Translations under genes and position numbers: made by a program | Source: Carnegiea gigantea | Taxonomy: Eukaryota > Streptophyta > Magnoliopsida > Caryophyllales > Cactaceae | Assembly: GCA_029747015.1 (NCBI GenBank) | Contig: JAKOGI010000811.1 | Coordinates: 241,501 to 305,500 of the forward strand | DNA length: 64,000 nt | Direction of reading: 5' to 3' | The notes under the pieces: generated by a model | The model's database searches: none | Seen by the model: the letters and a program-made list of their open reading frames with translations, nothing else | What the model was told of the DNA's origin: nothing | Shown here: positions 44,750-56,790 of the stretch, one piece after another | Position numbering within the stretch: position 1 is the stretch's first letter | How the letters are laid out: each line of letters opens with the position of its first letter

Positions 44750-45900
44750 GAGTATCAGATACTCCACGTCTTCTGTGCTCGGTAGCTCAAAAACTGTTTA
44801 AACCTCTGGCCATTCACCTTAAACTTGATAGCACTATCAAGATCCTGTATTTTGACTACACCATAAGGGAAAACATGTGAAATAACACAAGGACTGGTCC
44901 ATCAGGACCTCAACTTCCACAAAAAGGTAAAGCTTAGAGTTATATAAGAACGCTTTCATTCTAGGGGCAAATTCTTTCCTAAGAATATGTCTATCCTGAA
45001 ATAACTTAACCCTCTCTTTGTAAGATCAAGCACTCTCATATACCTCACCTCTAATCTCTTCTAGCTCACTCATTGCAGTCTCTTTCTCGTATATGGCTGG
45101 GTCAAATCATACTTCAACATCTTGATAGCCCATCAAACTCTATGCTCTATCTCAATAGGGGGATGACAAGGCTTACCATTGATAACCCAATAAGGGGACA
45201 TACCTAAGGGAGTCTTGAAAATCGTCCTATAAGCCATAAAGCATCTACAAGCTTATCGGCCTAATCTTTCCTATTCCTGCTCATAATCTTCTCTGGAATC
45301 TGCTTAATCTACCCATTTGACACTTCAACCTAGCTACTAGTTTGGGGATGACATGCGGTAGCAAGTCTATAGACTATAGAGTACCTCCTCAATAAGGAAT
45401 CAAAAGACCTATTAGTAAAGTGGGTACCTTGATAACTAATTATAGCTCGAGGCATGCCAATCTAGTAAAAATGTTCTCTCTAAGGAACTTCACAACCACT
45501 TAGCATCATTGGTCCCTTTAGGGATGATCTTCAACCACTTAGAAGCATACTCCCCAGCTAATAAAATAGACTTATTCTCAAAAGAAGATGGAAATGGCCC
45601 TATGAACTCTATCCCCCAAACTTTAAAATTTTCATCATAATAATGGGACTAACTGACATCACGTCTCTCTTGCTAATCCTTCACAACAGTTGGAATCTAC
45701 GGCAACTCTTACAGTGCTCAAAAGCATCCCTAAACAAAATAGGCCAATACAAGCCACATTGAAGAATGTTGACTGATATCTTCCTCCTATTAACATGCCC
45801 TCGTCATGACAGAATGAAAGAATACTCCTAACCTCATGATTGGGAATACACCTCCTCAAGACTTGGTTAGAACAATGCTTAAACAAGGGACATCCCAAAT
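44750..45900 (-). pseudogene. Integrase of the Athila-like element
   Basis: The N-terminal zinc-binding part is visible around 45660-45840 (IPNHEVRSILSFCHDEGML, then GGRYQSTFFNVACIGL). The C-terminal part includes GKPCHPPIEIEH near 45165 and VKIQDLDSAIKFKVNGQRFK near 44810, the usual chromodomain-free Athila end. The catalytic core between is scrambled by stops. Confidence 0.78.
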
Positions 45901-46164
45901 AAAGAATTTCAGAAGGTGGAAGAATCGATCTATATCATTCTTAGTCCAACCTTCAAGAACCCTACCAGACACTAGTTAGTTTAAAATGTCAGCATACCAA
46001 GTGTCAGGGTTGACTATATACAATTACTCATCAAGAAAGCATTCAGATATATGGGACTCAACCTCTCCACCACAGATAATCCTAGACAAGTGGTTAGCAA
46101 CTAGGTTCTCAGGACCTTTCTAATTATCTCTAATCTTACAATCAAATTCTTGTAAAAGTAAGAT

Positions 46165-46527
46165 CTACCTTATGAGTCTAGGCTTAGCATTCTTCTTAGA
46201 AAAAAGGTGCTTTAACGGGGAGTGGTTTGTATGAATAATCAAGTAAGGTTTGAACTTTTCAAACCAAAGATCACAACCAAAAAATTCTTTCTCAGTGATA
46301 ATGTAATTCAGTTGAGCATCAACCAAAGTGTGACTAGCATAATAAATAATGGGGGGGCTTCTTGCAGCACATTGCCCTAAAATAGCCCCAGCAGTATAAT
46401 CAAATGCATCACATATGAACTTAGAAAGCTTTCTCCAGATAGGAGGAAGAAGAATGGGATCAAACGTTAAGGCTTCCCTAAGCTTAGTAAATGCCACATA
46501 ACACTCTTGAGAGAAGTGAAATGGCAC
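46165..46527 (-). pseudogene. RNase H segment of the Athila-like element
   Basis: FHFSQECYVAFTKLREALTF (RT thumb/connection), then CDAFDYTAGAILGQ with the family's D-A-S-D-x-A-xG-A-x-L-G pattern, YYASHTLVDAQLNYIITEKE and HTNHSPLKHLFSKKNAKPRL. Open for 120 codons but separated from RT by stops. Confidence 0.85.
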
Positions 46528-46747
46528 ATCTTAAGCTAAAACATTGGTTAAAGGCTTAGCTGTCCTAGTAAAGTCCTTAATAACATGATGATAGAAGCTA
46601 ACATGTCTAAGAAAAAACTTCACCTCTTTCACAAGTGGGAGGAGAAAGATTACCAATCAAATTAGTCTAAGTCTTACCTGCTTAAATTCCATTCTAGAAA
46701 TAACATAGCCTAAGACTATCCTTTTTCACCATGAGATGACATTTCTC

Positions 46748-47026
46748 CTAGTTGAAAGTCTGATTTTTCTCCCTACACCTTTGCAAAACTTTTCTCAGAT
46801 TAGACGAATAATCGTCAAAGGAAGACCCAAACACAAAGAAGTCATCCATGAAAATTTCCTTGCACTGTTCCACTAAATATAAGCAAATAGAAGTCGTGCA
46901 TCTTGGAAAGATCGAAGGGGCATTACCGAGTTCCAAAGGCATTTTCCTAAAGACACATGTACCAAAAAACAAGTGAAAATAGTCTTTTCTTAATCGTTTA
47001 GAGCAATAAAGATCTGGGTATAGCAA
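46748..47026 (-). pseudogene. Reverse transcriptase segment of the Athila-like element
   Basis: FHLFFGTCVFRKMPLELGNA followed by IFMDDFFVFGSSFDDYSSNL, the palm-domain FMDDF form of the YxDD active site. N-terminal RT lies at 47030-47450 in broken frames. Confidence 0.85.
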
Positions 47027-47619
47027 GAATATCCATTTAAAAAGTAATAAAAAGAATGTCTAACCAACCTCTTTAACATTTGGTCAAAGAGCGGAAGGGG
47101 AAAATGGTCTTCCCTAGTGGCAGCATTCAATTTTCTATAATTAATACAAATAATCTGCCCAAATTGGACTCTAGTGGGGACTAACTTATTCTTATTATTC
47201 CTAGTTACAGTAATATCGATCTTCTCAGGAATAACTTGAATAGGGCTAACCCACTTACTATTAGAAATGGATATATAATCCCACGGTCTAAACCACTTAA
47301 GCAGTTCCTTCCTAACTAGTTCCTGTCAGGTCAAGTTCAAACACCTTTGAAGGTCTTGGTTAGGCTTAGCATTATTTTCTAAATGTATTCTATGCTACAC
47401 AATCGAGAGACTAATGCCATTGATATCCCTTAAGGTCCAACCTATGGCTTCCTTATTCTCTTTATGTAAGGCAATCACTTTTTTTACTTAGTCCCAATCT
47501 AAGTTAGAAGTAATAATCACAAGTAAGGATTCATCAAGTCCCAAAAATATGTACTCAAGAGAATTAGGAAGAGGTTTCAATTCAAGAGAAGTAGGAGGGG
47601 AATCAGATTCAGAAGTACA

Positions 47620-48200
47620 CTAAAAAGTAGAAACAATCAAACAGTCAGCAATAGAGCATAAGTCATTAAATTCAAACACATCATATTCAGGCTCATCATC
47701 AATCAGAAAAGACTCATAATACTCAATAGCAAACATATCATTAAAATCATCATCAATCATACAATCCTTTACCAAGGTAAGAGTAGAAAACTCCATATCA
47801 TCAAAACTAGATGACTGTCTTTGTATATTAAATATCTTCAATTCTAAAATCATATTACCAACAGATAGTCTTGTCATATCAATTCTACAATTAATTAAGA
47901 TATTGGTAGTGGTCAAGAAAGGATGCCCTAAAATAACAGGGACCTGATTAGCATCATTAGCCACTTTCTCAGTTTCAAGCACAACAAAGTCCATCGGGTA
48001 AAAAAATTCTCCTACTCTAATCAATACATCATAAACTACAACCTAGGCAACCTGATTGATCTATAAGCTAATTGAATGACTATTTTAGTAGGTTTCAACT
48101 CACTTCACCCTAACCTCTCATACTTATTAAAGGGTATCAAATTGACACTGACCCCTAAATCGAGCAAAGCTCTATGAATAAGTTGCCCCCTATGACTATA
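47620..48200 (-). pseudogene. Retropepsin of the Athila-like element
   Basis: An active-site-like D-L-G-V-S lies at 48147-48161 (family DLGAS), then a stop, then the open frame 48024-47620 with FYPMDFVVLETEKVANDANQ and VPVILGHPFLTTTNILINC. The partner protein at 33117-33899 shows the same layout. Confidence 0.8.
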
Positions 48201-48599
48201 GATATAATTAAACAACTGGGGTCCTTGTACTTCACCAGGATCTAGTAAGAAATGATGGAACTAGCACGAGAGGCTAAGAAAGCCTTTCTAAGGACACCGG
48301 TGGCTCTCTTGGTAGTACAGACCCTTTAAAACCTAGCATAAGGAAGCATCCGCTGGATAACATCAAGCAAATCAATGTTGGTTTTGACTTGGGGGAAGGT
48401 CTCTCTTATCTTATCAATATACGCTTGGTATTTCTTTTATAGCCCATGGGGGAAAGGAGGTAAAGGTTTATGAACTCTCCCTACAGAAGAAGGCGAAGGA
48501 GAAGTATCCTTAGGAAATAAGGGATCCATTGAATCAGTAGAATCTTTCTCCTTAAGTTCCTCTTGATCAGAAGGTGAGTAAAAAGCCAAAGGATTAAAA

Positions 48600-50000
48600 G
48601 AATCACTAGAGACACCATCAATAGCATCCCTTACTAACCAAATGAACAGTTTCTAGATAAGAAAAGGAAGAAGAAGAGTTTTGCAAGAAATTGTGAGGGT
48701 AGTTGCAGGGTTCTTTAAAATTTCCCGCTTGATTATCAATCTCTCTACCTGATCTAAGATATATGACTGCATTTGGTTTCTTCATGGTTTCATTAAGGTT
48801 GACACCAAAAGAAGATGAGACATGACCCTTAGGGTTCACCTTTGGCTAACTAGGAATAGTATCTAGCTCCCTAAAAGATGATGATAATTGGAAATATTGT
48901 TTAGTCATCATTCTAATCATTTTTCTATATTAGCATTAATCATTATTTCCACATTATTATTAATTCTCCTCTCAATGTTATCAATGCCAGTGTAACCAGG
49001 ACAAGGTTGAACTTCATTTGCAGAAGGTGGAGGCCTAGGTGCATTAGGCACTCCTTGGAATGTCAGTCTTTAAAAAGTGTAGTCAAAGGAGAATGTGTCA
49101 TTCTTAAGTCTTTGAAAGGCCATACTTACTTACTCCTATGTAGTTGATAATTGATGAGTAAAATAAAGGCATGCACTTAATGAATCATATAAGGCCTAGA
49201 GATGAGAGCAAGACACCATAGAAGTCCAAAACATTTGGGGAGTTCCAATAGACAACGCTTTCAACGTGTTCTCTAAAACTACAATCTTAGACTCCAGGTG
49301 ATTCCCATCAGAAACAGAATGCATCCCACCCCTAACGAACCTAGAACTTAAACTATCACCACTAGCGGTTTCCCACTACATAGTCTTCTCAATTAAGTCT
49401 TCTGGAAATTCCCAAGGAGTATTGGCACTTTTAGAAAGAAAGTCACCTTGACACATGGACTCTAACATGGTTTGGCTCTGTTGGTGAAATCCTTCATAAA
49501 TAATTTTACACAATCGTGCTTGGTCTAAACCATTGTGAAGACACTGGGCCAACAAATTCTTAAGCTTATCAAAGTATTTCCAAGATGATTCCCTTTCTAG
49601 TTGAACAAATTGATTTATTTCATTTCTTAGCTTTACTATCTTGGCATCAGGAAAATATTTTCCTAAGAACAGCTCAACAAAGTCATCCCAAGAAAAAGAT
49701 GAAATTAGCTGCGAAGCTATACATCCACTGTTTAGTAGAATCTTACAAAGCAAAAGAAAATAATTTCATACACACCACATCAATAGAAATATTCAGAACT
49801 CAAAAACAAATATACATCCTCTAAACTAGTAAATTTAGGGAGCTTTTGAGTAATAAGATCTCAGCTCGAAGGTCACATTACATCCTAGGTTAGGTAAGCT
49901 ACAATGATGGCAAAGTCATCCTAAGATAGAAAATATAGCTCAAAAGTCTCTCTTGAGCTATTTCTTTTGATTCAACGTTCGAGTTCCAATTCAGGGTCGG
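48600..50000 (-). pseudogene. gag of the Athila-like element
   Basis: Capsid frame 49753-49376: WDDFVELFLGKYFPDAKIVK, LRNEINQFVQLERESSWKYF, ARLCKIIYEGFHQQSQTMLE. Downstream, NAVIYLRSGREIDN near 48750 matches the AVTLRSGKE landmark before the protease. Broken between. Confidence 0.83.
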
Positions 50001-50825
50001 GTTCACTTCTAACAAGTCTTTTACTCTCAAGGTCTCTAACCCAACTAGTCATACAAAGCCAACACTTTCACAAAAGTATTTTTGGTCTTTTGTTTTTGTG
50101 TTTTTTGGATTTGGATTTTCTGCCTTTCACAAGAGTGAACTAACAATAAAATAAAATAAGAACAAAAAACACAAAATAAACTAAAATAAAAAAGAAAAAA
50201 AAACTAAAATCTAAGCAAGCATAGCTAAAAAACAAAATTAAACTGGAAACCAAATTGCAAAGATCATAACACTATATACAGAAAATTCAACACAATAACA
50301 TGGAACATAAATATATATGTTTTTTAATTTTTTCTGTTCCAGAACAGTGCAGAAAAATTAGAATAAAGAATTTTTTCTACTTCCAAAAATGCCTAAAAAT
50401 TCCCTAAAATTTCACCTAGGCTCTAAAAATTCCTTAGAATCTATTAAAAATATAAGAATGGAAAAATCAGCACCAAGTTAGCCCAGAAAAACAAAGTAGA
50501 ATCTAAAAATCTAAAAAAAGCTTGCAACAGTTCATTTTTCCTTCAATTTTGCCCACCCCTACACTTTTCACAACATCAAACTGTTAGTTCTAATTTTGTT
50601 TTATAACAGAAACTAATCATACGAAAAAAAAAAATGAGCAAGACAAAATGTAAATATAAACAAAAATAAAAAACAAAAGAAATCTAAATTAAACTAAAAC
50701 AACTAAAACCAAACAAACACACAAACACAATAAAAAATCAAAAAGCACAAAACGGAACAAAAACAACTCAATCGACTAAACAACGACTTCATTCAGCACG
50801 CAACCTAATTTCACAAATTCTATCC

Positions 50826-50847
50826 TCGGCAACGGTACCTGAAACTT
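50826..50847 (-). other. Primer-binding site, tRNA-Asp type
   Basis: Minus strand reads aggtaccgttgccgaggat just inside the 5' LTR. One or two changes from tggcgccgttgccgggg. Confidence 0.75.
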
Positions 50848-52313
50848 GTTGTGAAATCCGCAAGCATATGGCTTATCGTCGTAGTACTTGAGGATGTCAT
50901 CCTCAAATATGGGCTTTGAAAATTAAATTACTAATTATTTATCTGCACTATTACAAAAAACTTGAACAAACAAAACCTAAACTAATTCTAAACCAAGTAT
51001 TTCTTTTATTTACAAAAATGACAATTAAATGAACCAGTCCATAAACAATGACATTCTGGATTAGTCTAAACTTTTAATCTTTAGCCTATGACCCATCATG
51101 GATCATCGTACAACTAGCATATTAGTTACAGACATGCATTTTCACAAATCAAAAGTATAGAACTAAAGTTATCATTGTCAAGCAATGTATAAAAGAACTA
51201 ACCCAACCTATTATTCCTTAAAAATAAGAACTTAAGGCAATTAGAGATTTAGAGTAGGGAACAAGGTAAACAAACGAAGGCCTAAATAAACAATTAGAAA
51301 GTGCAAACCAGAATATTAGAAGCTAGGTAAACCCAGATCAGTCGAACTTAGATCAATCTTCTCACTTAGTTAATAAACCCAATGCCCAAAGAGTCATACT
51401 CACTATTGCTAAGCGCCGAACCAAAATAGAGAAGAAGCATATTCGAGCAAAGCACACCCAATTGAATAGTATTACAAGCCAAGTTTCAAAAGTCTAACTC
51501 AAATTCAACAAATCGAATCCAATTACACGAATCTTTAAAAACAGATCTGAAACTAAAAATAGGGAAAGAAATGGAAATTGAAGCTAAAATGGTTATATCT
51601 CTATGATGCCTCTTGCTCTGTAGTAATCTCAAGCTTTCTTGTCATAGCAAAAACCAAACCCCCCTCCCCAAGCTTCTTTATTGCTTCACTCCCCAAGTTT
51701 CTTTATTGCTTCACTTAATTCTTGAAATAAAACCTTGAAACCACTAAAGTGACGATGATGATGGAGAATAATGGTTGGAGGTGATAAAGAGAGAATTAAT
51801 GAAGGTGATCAAAGGTGGAGAGAGAGAGAGATGAGGCCATAACATTAATGAAGGAGTGAGGAAGAAGATAAAGTAGTGCAACAACAATGGGGCTCAGGTT
51901 TTTGGGCAGAGAAGCGAAGAAGAAGTAGAAGAGGGGGGTGCTGGGCAAACTACATGAAGCGGCACGGTCTAGCTGGGAAGAAGACCAGCAAATTGGGCTA
52001 GCCCATTTTGTGGGAAAGGCAGAAGAGGGAGCTACAGGGTGTTGGAGAGCTCGCATCACATGACTTGCGCACATGAGGCACGGCTGGAGACATGCGGATT
52101 GGGCCTGCTGCGAATGGGCCTTTTTTTCTTTCTTTCTCTATTTCACTTGATCCAATTCTTTTTTCCTTCCAATTCTTTAGCCAACAATTTGTTCATTGTC
52201 TTCAAACTTTCATAATTCCTGCAAAATAAATAAAAATATATTAAAATTACAATTAAATCATTTATTTTAGGCAAATATTAGATAATAAATGGGTATAAAA
52301 TGACATAATTTCA
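50848..52313 (-). repeat. 5' LTR of the 11-kb Athila-like element
   Basis: About 1.47 kb, starts TGTTGTGAAATCCGCAAG and ends aaaatgacataatttca. The TATA region has decayed to gtcatagcaaaa near 51640. Confidence 0.87.
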
Positions 52314-52325
52314 CGAAGAAAGTCA

Positions 52326-53945
52326 TGAAGACTTAAGATGTGCAAGCAAAGAAGAGGATCTTGAATAGGTCAGGGACATTGAAAAGGCTAAATCATAGGA
52401 CTATGAAGAGCTTAAGTAAGAGGACTGAGACATAAAGGAGCCAAGGCACTCCAGTGAGGTAATTCTAGATTTCCTTCCTACTCTTTCAAAAAAGATTCAG
52501 CACAAAGATTTACAAATTGTATTAGATATAAGGAACATTCCATATATGAAATTGAGTCCCTTAAGATATACATTTGTGCTTCACAAGAAGAAAAATAAGA
52601 TTTACAAAAAGTTTGTGATGATCTACACACTAAGGTTAAAGACCTTCACACTGAGAAATCATATTTGGAACACAAGTGTGATGACCACCACAGAGCTATT
52701 TTGAAATTAAATACAGGGCAAACAATTAAACAAAGTAGTTGGTTCTCGTTTCATGTCCTTTAATGATTTAGATCTTGGATACAATCTATCTAACAAGAAA
52801 GTTTCTTCTAGAAACTTCTTTTTCATAGAGGAATCCCACTATGAAGGTCAAAATAGGTCAACGACACCCGAAAATAAATTTTCAAAACTATTTTGTTTGA
52901 TGATAAAAAGGGATATTAATGTAACTCTACCCAAAAAGGGGCCAGATAAACTTTGTTTATCCTAAGAAGCGAATCCTAAAGTGATACAAATTTGGCTTCC
53001 TAAATGAATAAGGCACCTAACATGGTTACATATGACTTAGACCCACATTTATCAAAAATGCCTTGAAAAGGGTTGGGTTTGATTTTCCACGAACACATGA
53101 CATCTAATGAAAAGGACATATGATGGTACAAATTTGGATGATTAACAAACTACTTATGAGGACTAAGGCACTAACAAATGCACTATGTTTGAACAAAAGC
53201 AAATTTCAAGGTTGCCCTAAAATATGATATGGCCAAGCTCTAAACTCTAGTTTAATGGACCCTGAAAGATCGTTAGAAATCAAAAGACCCTGCACCAGAA
53301 ATATCTAAGTCAAACTAAACCATAAAGTTATACAATCTTCCCATGAGGTGACAAAAATCTAGATTTGTATTGGCATGAATGATCTTGTAGATGATCATAT
53401 TGCTAGTATATTGTCCTGGTTCTCTATGATTGTTAATTGATATGGTATTGTGCTCAAAACATTCTTCCTCATTTTTGCCATTGTCGATGGGTTGTCTTAT
53501 CTCCTTCAATTATCATGTATTATTATCGGTAACACCCTTATCCCCTGTGGTTAGGGATGTTATTGATGTCTAAAATTTTGAAGTGAAAGGACCATGTTCT
53601 ACCTAAAATCTAGTCATAACTTAGGCTTATAGCCTTATATTAGGTACCTGTAATTAAAAAAATGCAAAGAACACTCCAACTAGCTCGGTGGATACACGTT
53701 AGAGATGACAACTCCACGGCCATACACCTGAAGTGCATAAGGTATAAAGCTAATTAAAGGAAAGAAATAAAAGATATAGCTCAACAGGTAAGGCGCTTGC
53801 AGCACTGGGGTTACATCATGAAAATGAAACTCAACTCTAGCCAACAAAACATTGACTGTTCAAATGGTTGGCCCACATGGCCATTCAGAGCGACAACTAC
53901 TCAATATGCATTACATGAACCACAGTAATTAACTTACATAAGCTC
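52326..53945 (+). repeat. Direct repeat X (about 1.6 kb): copia-like gag fragment plus LTR start
   Basis: Aligns with 55115-56790 through its length. It carries a decayed frame MSFNDLDLGYNLSNKKVSSR at 52753, then noncoding sequence, and at 53528 the junction into ggtaacacccttatcccctg. The Athila-like LTR abuts its left edge. Confidence 0.8.
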
Positions 53946-54673
53946 AAGATGAAAAGCAACAAGAGGCAGTAGTCAAGGCCCTTGAATAAACAATTAGCAG
54001 TTAGCGAGAAGCTTCAAGTGAATATTCTAGAGCATCCAACATCTAGATTTTCCAGCATCCTCTGATGGTTTGATAAGCCTATGAATAGAATGCTTGTTGG
54101 AAAAGAAGAGCTGAACACTCAAGCACATTCAATAGACATTCTAAAGTGAGTGGGGAGAATTATGCTTGTCAGCAAAAGGGTTGCCTCAGAGAGCTATCAT
54201 GCCGAAGAAGGTTCTTAGGTAAAATCATTTCAAGTGACACTTGGAGGGTGTTCCTTATGAGATCAGGGAGTTGGAGAACTCATCTTGTAAGCAATAGAGG
54301 AAGCTGGGTGCTATCATACTTAGGAGAGGTCTTAGGTGAACTCACGTCAAATTAGTCTTAAAGGGTGTTCTATCAAGGTCCTTAGGTGGAAGCTTGCTTC
54401 TACAATCTCAATGAAGATTAATACAAGTTGATCGAATCCTAAAAGGGACCCTTAAGGACGTAGCCTAGGTAGTTGGAAGGGTAAACATTGTTTAAAAAAA
54501 AAAAAAACAAAGAGCTCATTTATTTCTTGCACTCTAGATTCTACTCTTGTATAGTAAGCATCCTTATGTTTACTGCATCATATTCTATTTACTACTTAAC
54601 TTTTAGTTTGTAATTATTTGCTCTCACCCTTCTCATCCCCCTCTATGCTGATCCAGCCTACCTTGGGACTAAA
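53946..54673 (+). mobile_element. Probable copia-type LTR remnant
   Basis: Its ggacgtagcctaggtagttg wording near 54457 and short length resemble copia LTRs, and it is followed by a primer-binding-like ttggtatcaaaatg at 54678. No partner LTR found. Confidence 0.4.
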
Positions 54674-54674
54674 A

Positions 54675-54695
54675 ATTGGTATCAAAATGTAATCT
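54675..54695 (+). other. Putative primer-binding site (initiator Met type), degenerate
   Basis: aattggtatcaaaatg resembles tggtatcagagc, complementary to the initiator tRNA-Met, as in copia elements. One or two mismatches. Confidence 0.4.
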
Positions 54696-55114
54696 ACTTA
54701 AGAGACTTAACCATATATAGGGATATATGTTGGCTAGTTCTCCAAGCATGTTTCTTGACTGTTTGTCTATCCTTGACTATGCTAACTTGTCTCTATGAAA
54801 GTATGAGACAAGCTCATTCATTGAATTTATTAATTCAGAGTTATAGGGCAGTATTGCTAATGGCACTTAAAACTAAAAGAGCGACTTGAATCGAGATTGT
54901 CCTCAAAGACTTAAGAAAAATTTAAGTGCTCTATACATTTCAAAATGTAATTTAACTATGATATTTTTGATGTTATTTGTTTATTTGACATAGCAACAAG
55001 TATACAAGTGAATCTTTTGATGATATACGTTGGAATGAGCCATAATCACAATTCACTTGAACTTCATGATGACTCCCTTGATAAGAAAGAAATCACAACT
55101 CTCTGCCAAGCAGC

Positions 55115-56790
55115 AAATGCTGAAGTGCGAGCGAGGAGGATCTCGAATAAGTCAAGGACATTAACGAGGCTAAATCAGAGGATAATGAAGAGCTTGAGTG
55201 AGAGGACTAAGACATAAAGGAGCTAAGGTTCCAATGAGGTAATTCTAGATTTCCTTCTTACTCTTTCCAACGAGGACTTACCATAAAGATTTATAAATTA
55301 TATTAGATACAAGGAAGAGTATATATATAAAATTGAGTCCCTAAAGATATAAATTTGTGTTTCAAAAGAAGAAAAATAAGATTTACAAAAAGTTTGTGAT
55401 GATCTACACACTAATGTCAATGACCTTCACACTAATAAATCATATTTGGAACACAAGTGTGATGACAACCACATAGCTATTTTGAAATTTAACAAGAGAT
55501 AAAAAAAAAAAATTCAAACAGAGTAGTTGGTTCTCATTGCATGTCCTTTAATGAATCAGATCTTGGATATAATCTACCTAACAAGAAACTTTCTTTAAAA
55601 AACTTCTTTGTCATAGAGACATCCCATCGCGAAGGTCATAATAGGTCACGACACCATGAAATGAATTTTCAAAACTACTCTGATTGTTTGGAGATAAAAA
55701 AGGGATATCAATGTAACTTTAATCAAAAATGTGGGTAGAGAAACTTTGTTCATCCTAGGAAACCACAGTTGGGAATCCCAAAATGATAAAAATTTGGGCT
55801 CCTAAAAGAACAAGGCAGCTAACTTGGCTACATATGACTTTGACCCGAATTTATTAAAAATGCCTTGGGAAAGGGTTGGGTTTGATTTTCCAAGAACACA
55901 TAACATCCAATGAAAAGGACGCATGATGGTACAAATTTGGCTGATCAACAAACACTCATGAGGACCAAGGCACTAACAAATGCTCTATGTCTAAACAAAG
56001 GCAGATTGCAAGGTTGCCCTAAAATCTGATATGGCCAAGCTCTAAACTCTAGTTTAATGGACTCTAAAAGATGGTTGGAAATCTAAAGATCCTGCACTAG
56101 AAGTATCTAACTCAGACTAAGGCAAAAAGTTATACACTCTTCCCATGAGATAACAAAATCTAGATTTGTATTGGCATGAATGATCTTGTGGATCACCATA
56201 TTCACTAGGATGTTGTCCAAGCTCTCTATGATTATTAATTGACATGGCTATTCTGCTTAAAACATTCTATCTCATTTTTGCCATTGTCGTTGGGTTATCA
56301 TATCTCTTTGAATTATCATGGATTATTATCTATAACACCCCTATCCCCTGTGGCTAGGGATGTTATTGAAGTCTAAGATTTTAAAGCAAAATGGACTGAG
56401 TTTTGCAGAAAATCTAACCATAACTTAGGCTTATAATATTACATTAGGTAACTGTAATAATAAAAACATAAAGAATATGTCCAACTAGCTCGTCGGCTAT
56501 ACACCAGAGATCACAACTTCACGGTCACACGCTTGGAGTACATAAGTTTTTTTTTTTTTTTTTTTGAGCTCGGAGTACATAAGCTATAAAGTTAATTAAA
56601 AGAAAGGAATACAAGATACAACTCAGCAGATCACACACCCGAAGCACTGGGGTTACATCCTGAAAAATCAACTCAACTCCAACTAGCAAAACAACTGACT
56701 ATTTAGATGATTGGCCCACACAACCATTCAGAGCGACTGCTAGTTAGTATGCATTATATGAACTATAGTAATTAGCTTATATAAACTCAT
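55115..56790 (+). repeat. Direct repeat Y, second copy of X
   Basis: Includes MSFNESDLGYNLPNKKLSLK at 55541 and the same junction into tataacacccctatcccctg at 56331. Since both copies share the gag-fragment/LTR junction, the duplication postdates that insertion. Confidence 0.8.

Larger units (their letters stand above)
41297..52313 (-). mobile_element. Athila-like Ty3/gypsy element, nearly full length, 11 kb
   Basis: Two direct LTRs (41297-42823 and 50848-52313) enclose 8.0 kb. The minus-strand order is LTR, tRNA-Asp-type primer-binding site, gag (about 49.3-50), protease, RT, RNase H, integrase (to about 44.7), noncoding tail and LTR, which is the Ty3/gypsy order with Athila-type motifs. 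Every domain carries stops or shifts. Within the first 84 aligned LTR bases I count about 14 differences, about 12 of them transitions, as expected of long-methylated, old DNA. TSDs are not clear. LTR ends are good to a few bases. Confidence 0.88.

Noticed and set aside
53770..53830. tRNA-like stretch tagctcaacaggtaaggcgc
   Set aside because: D-arm resemblance only; no acceptor or anticodon arms could be paired, and the partner copy at 56617 has diverged.
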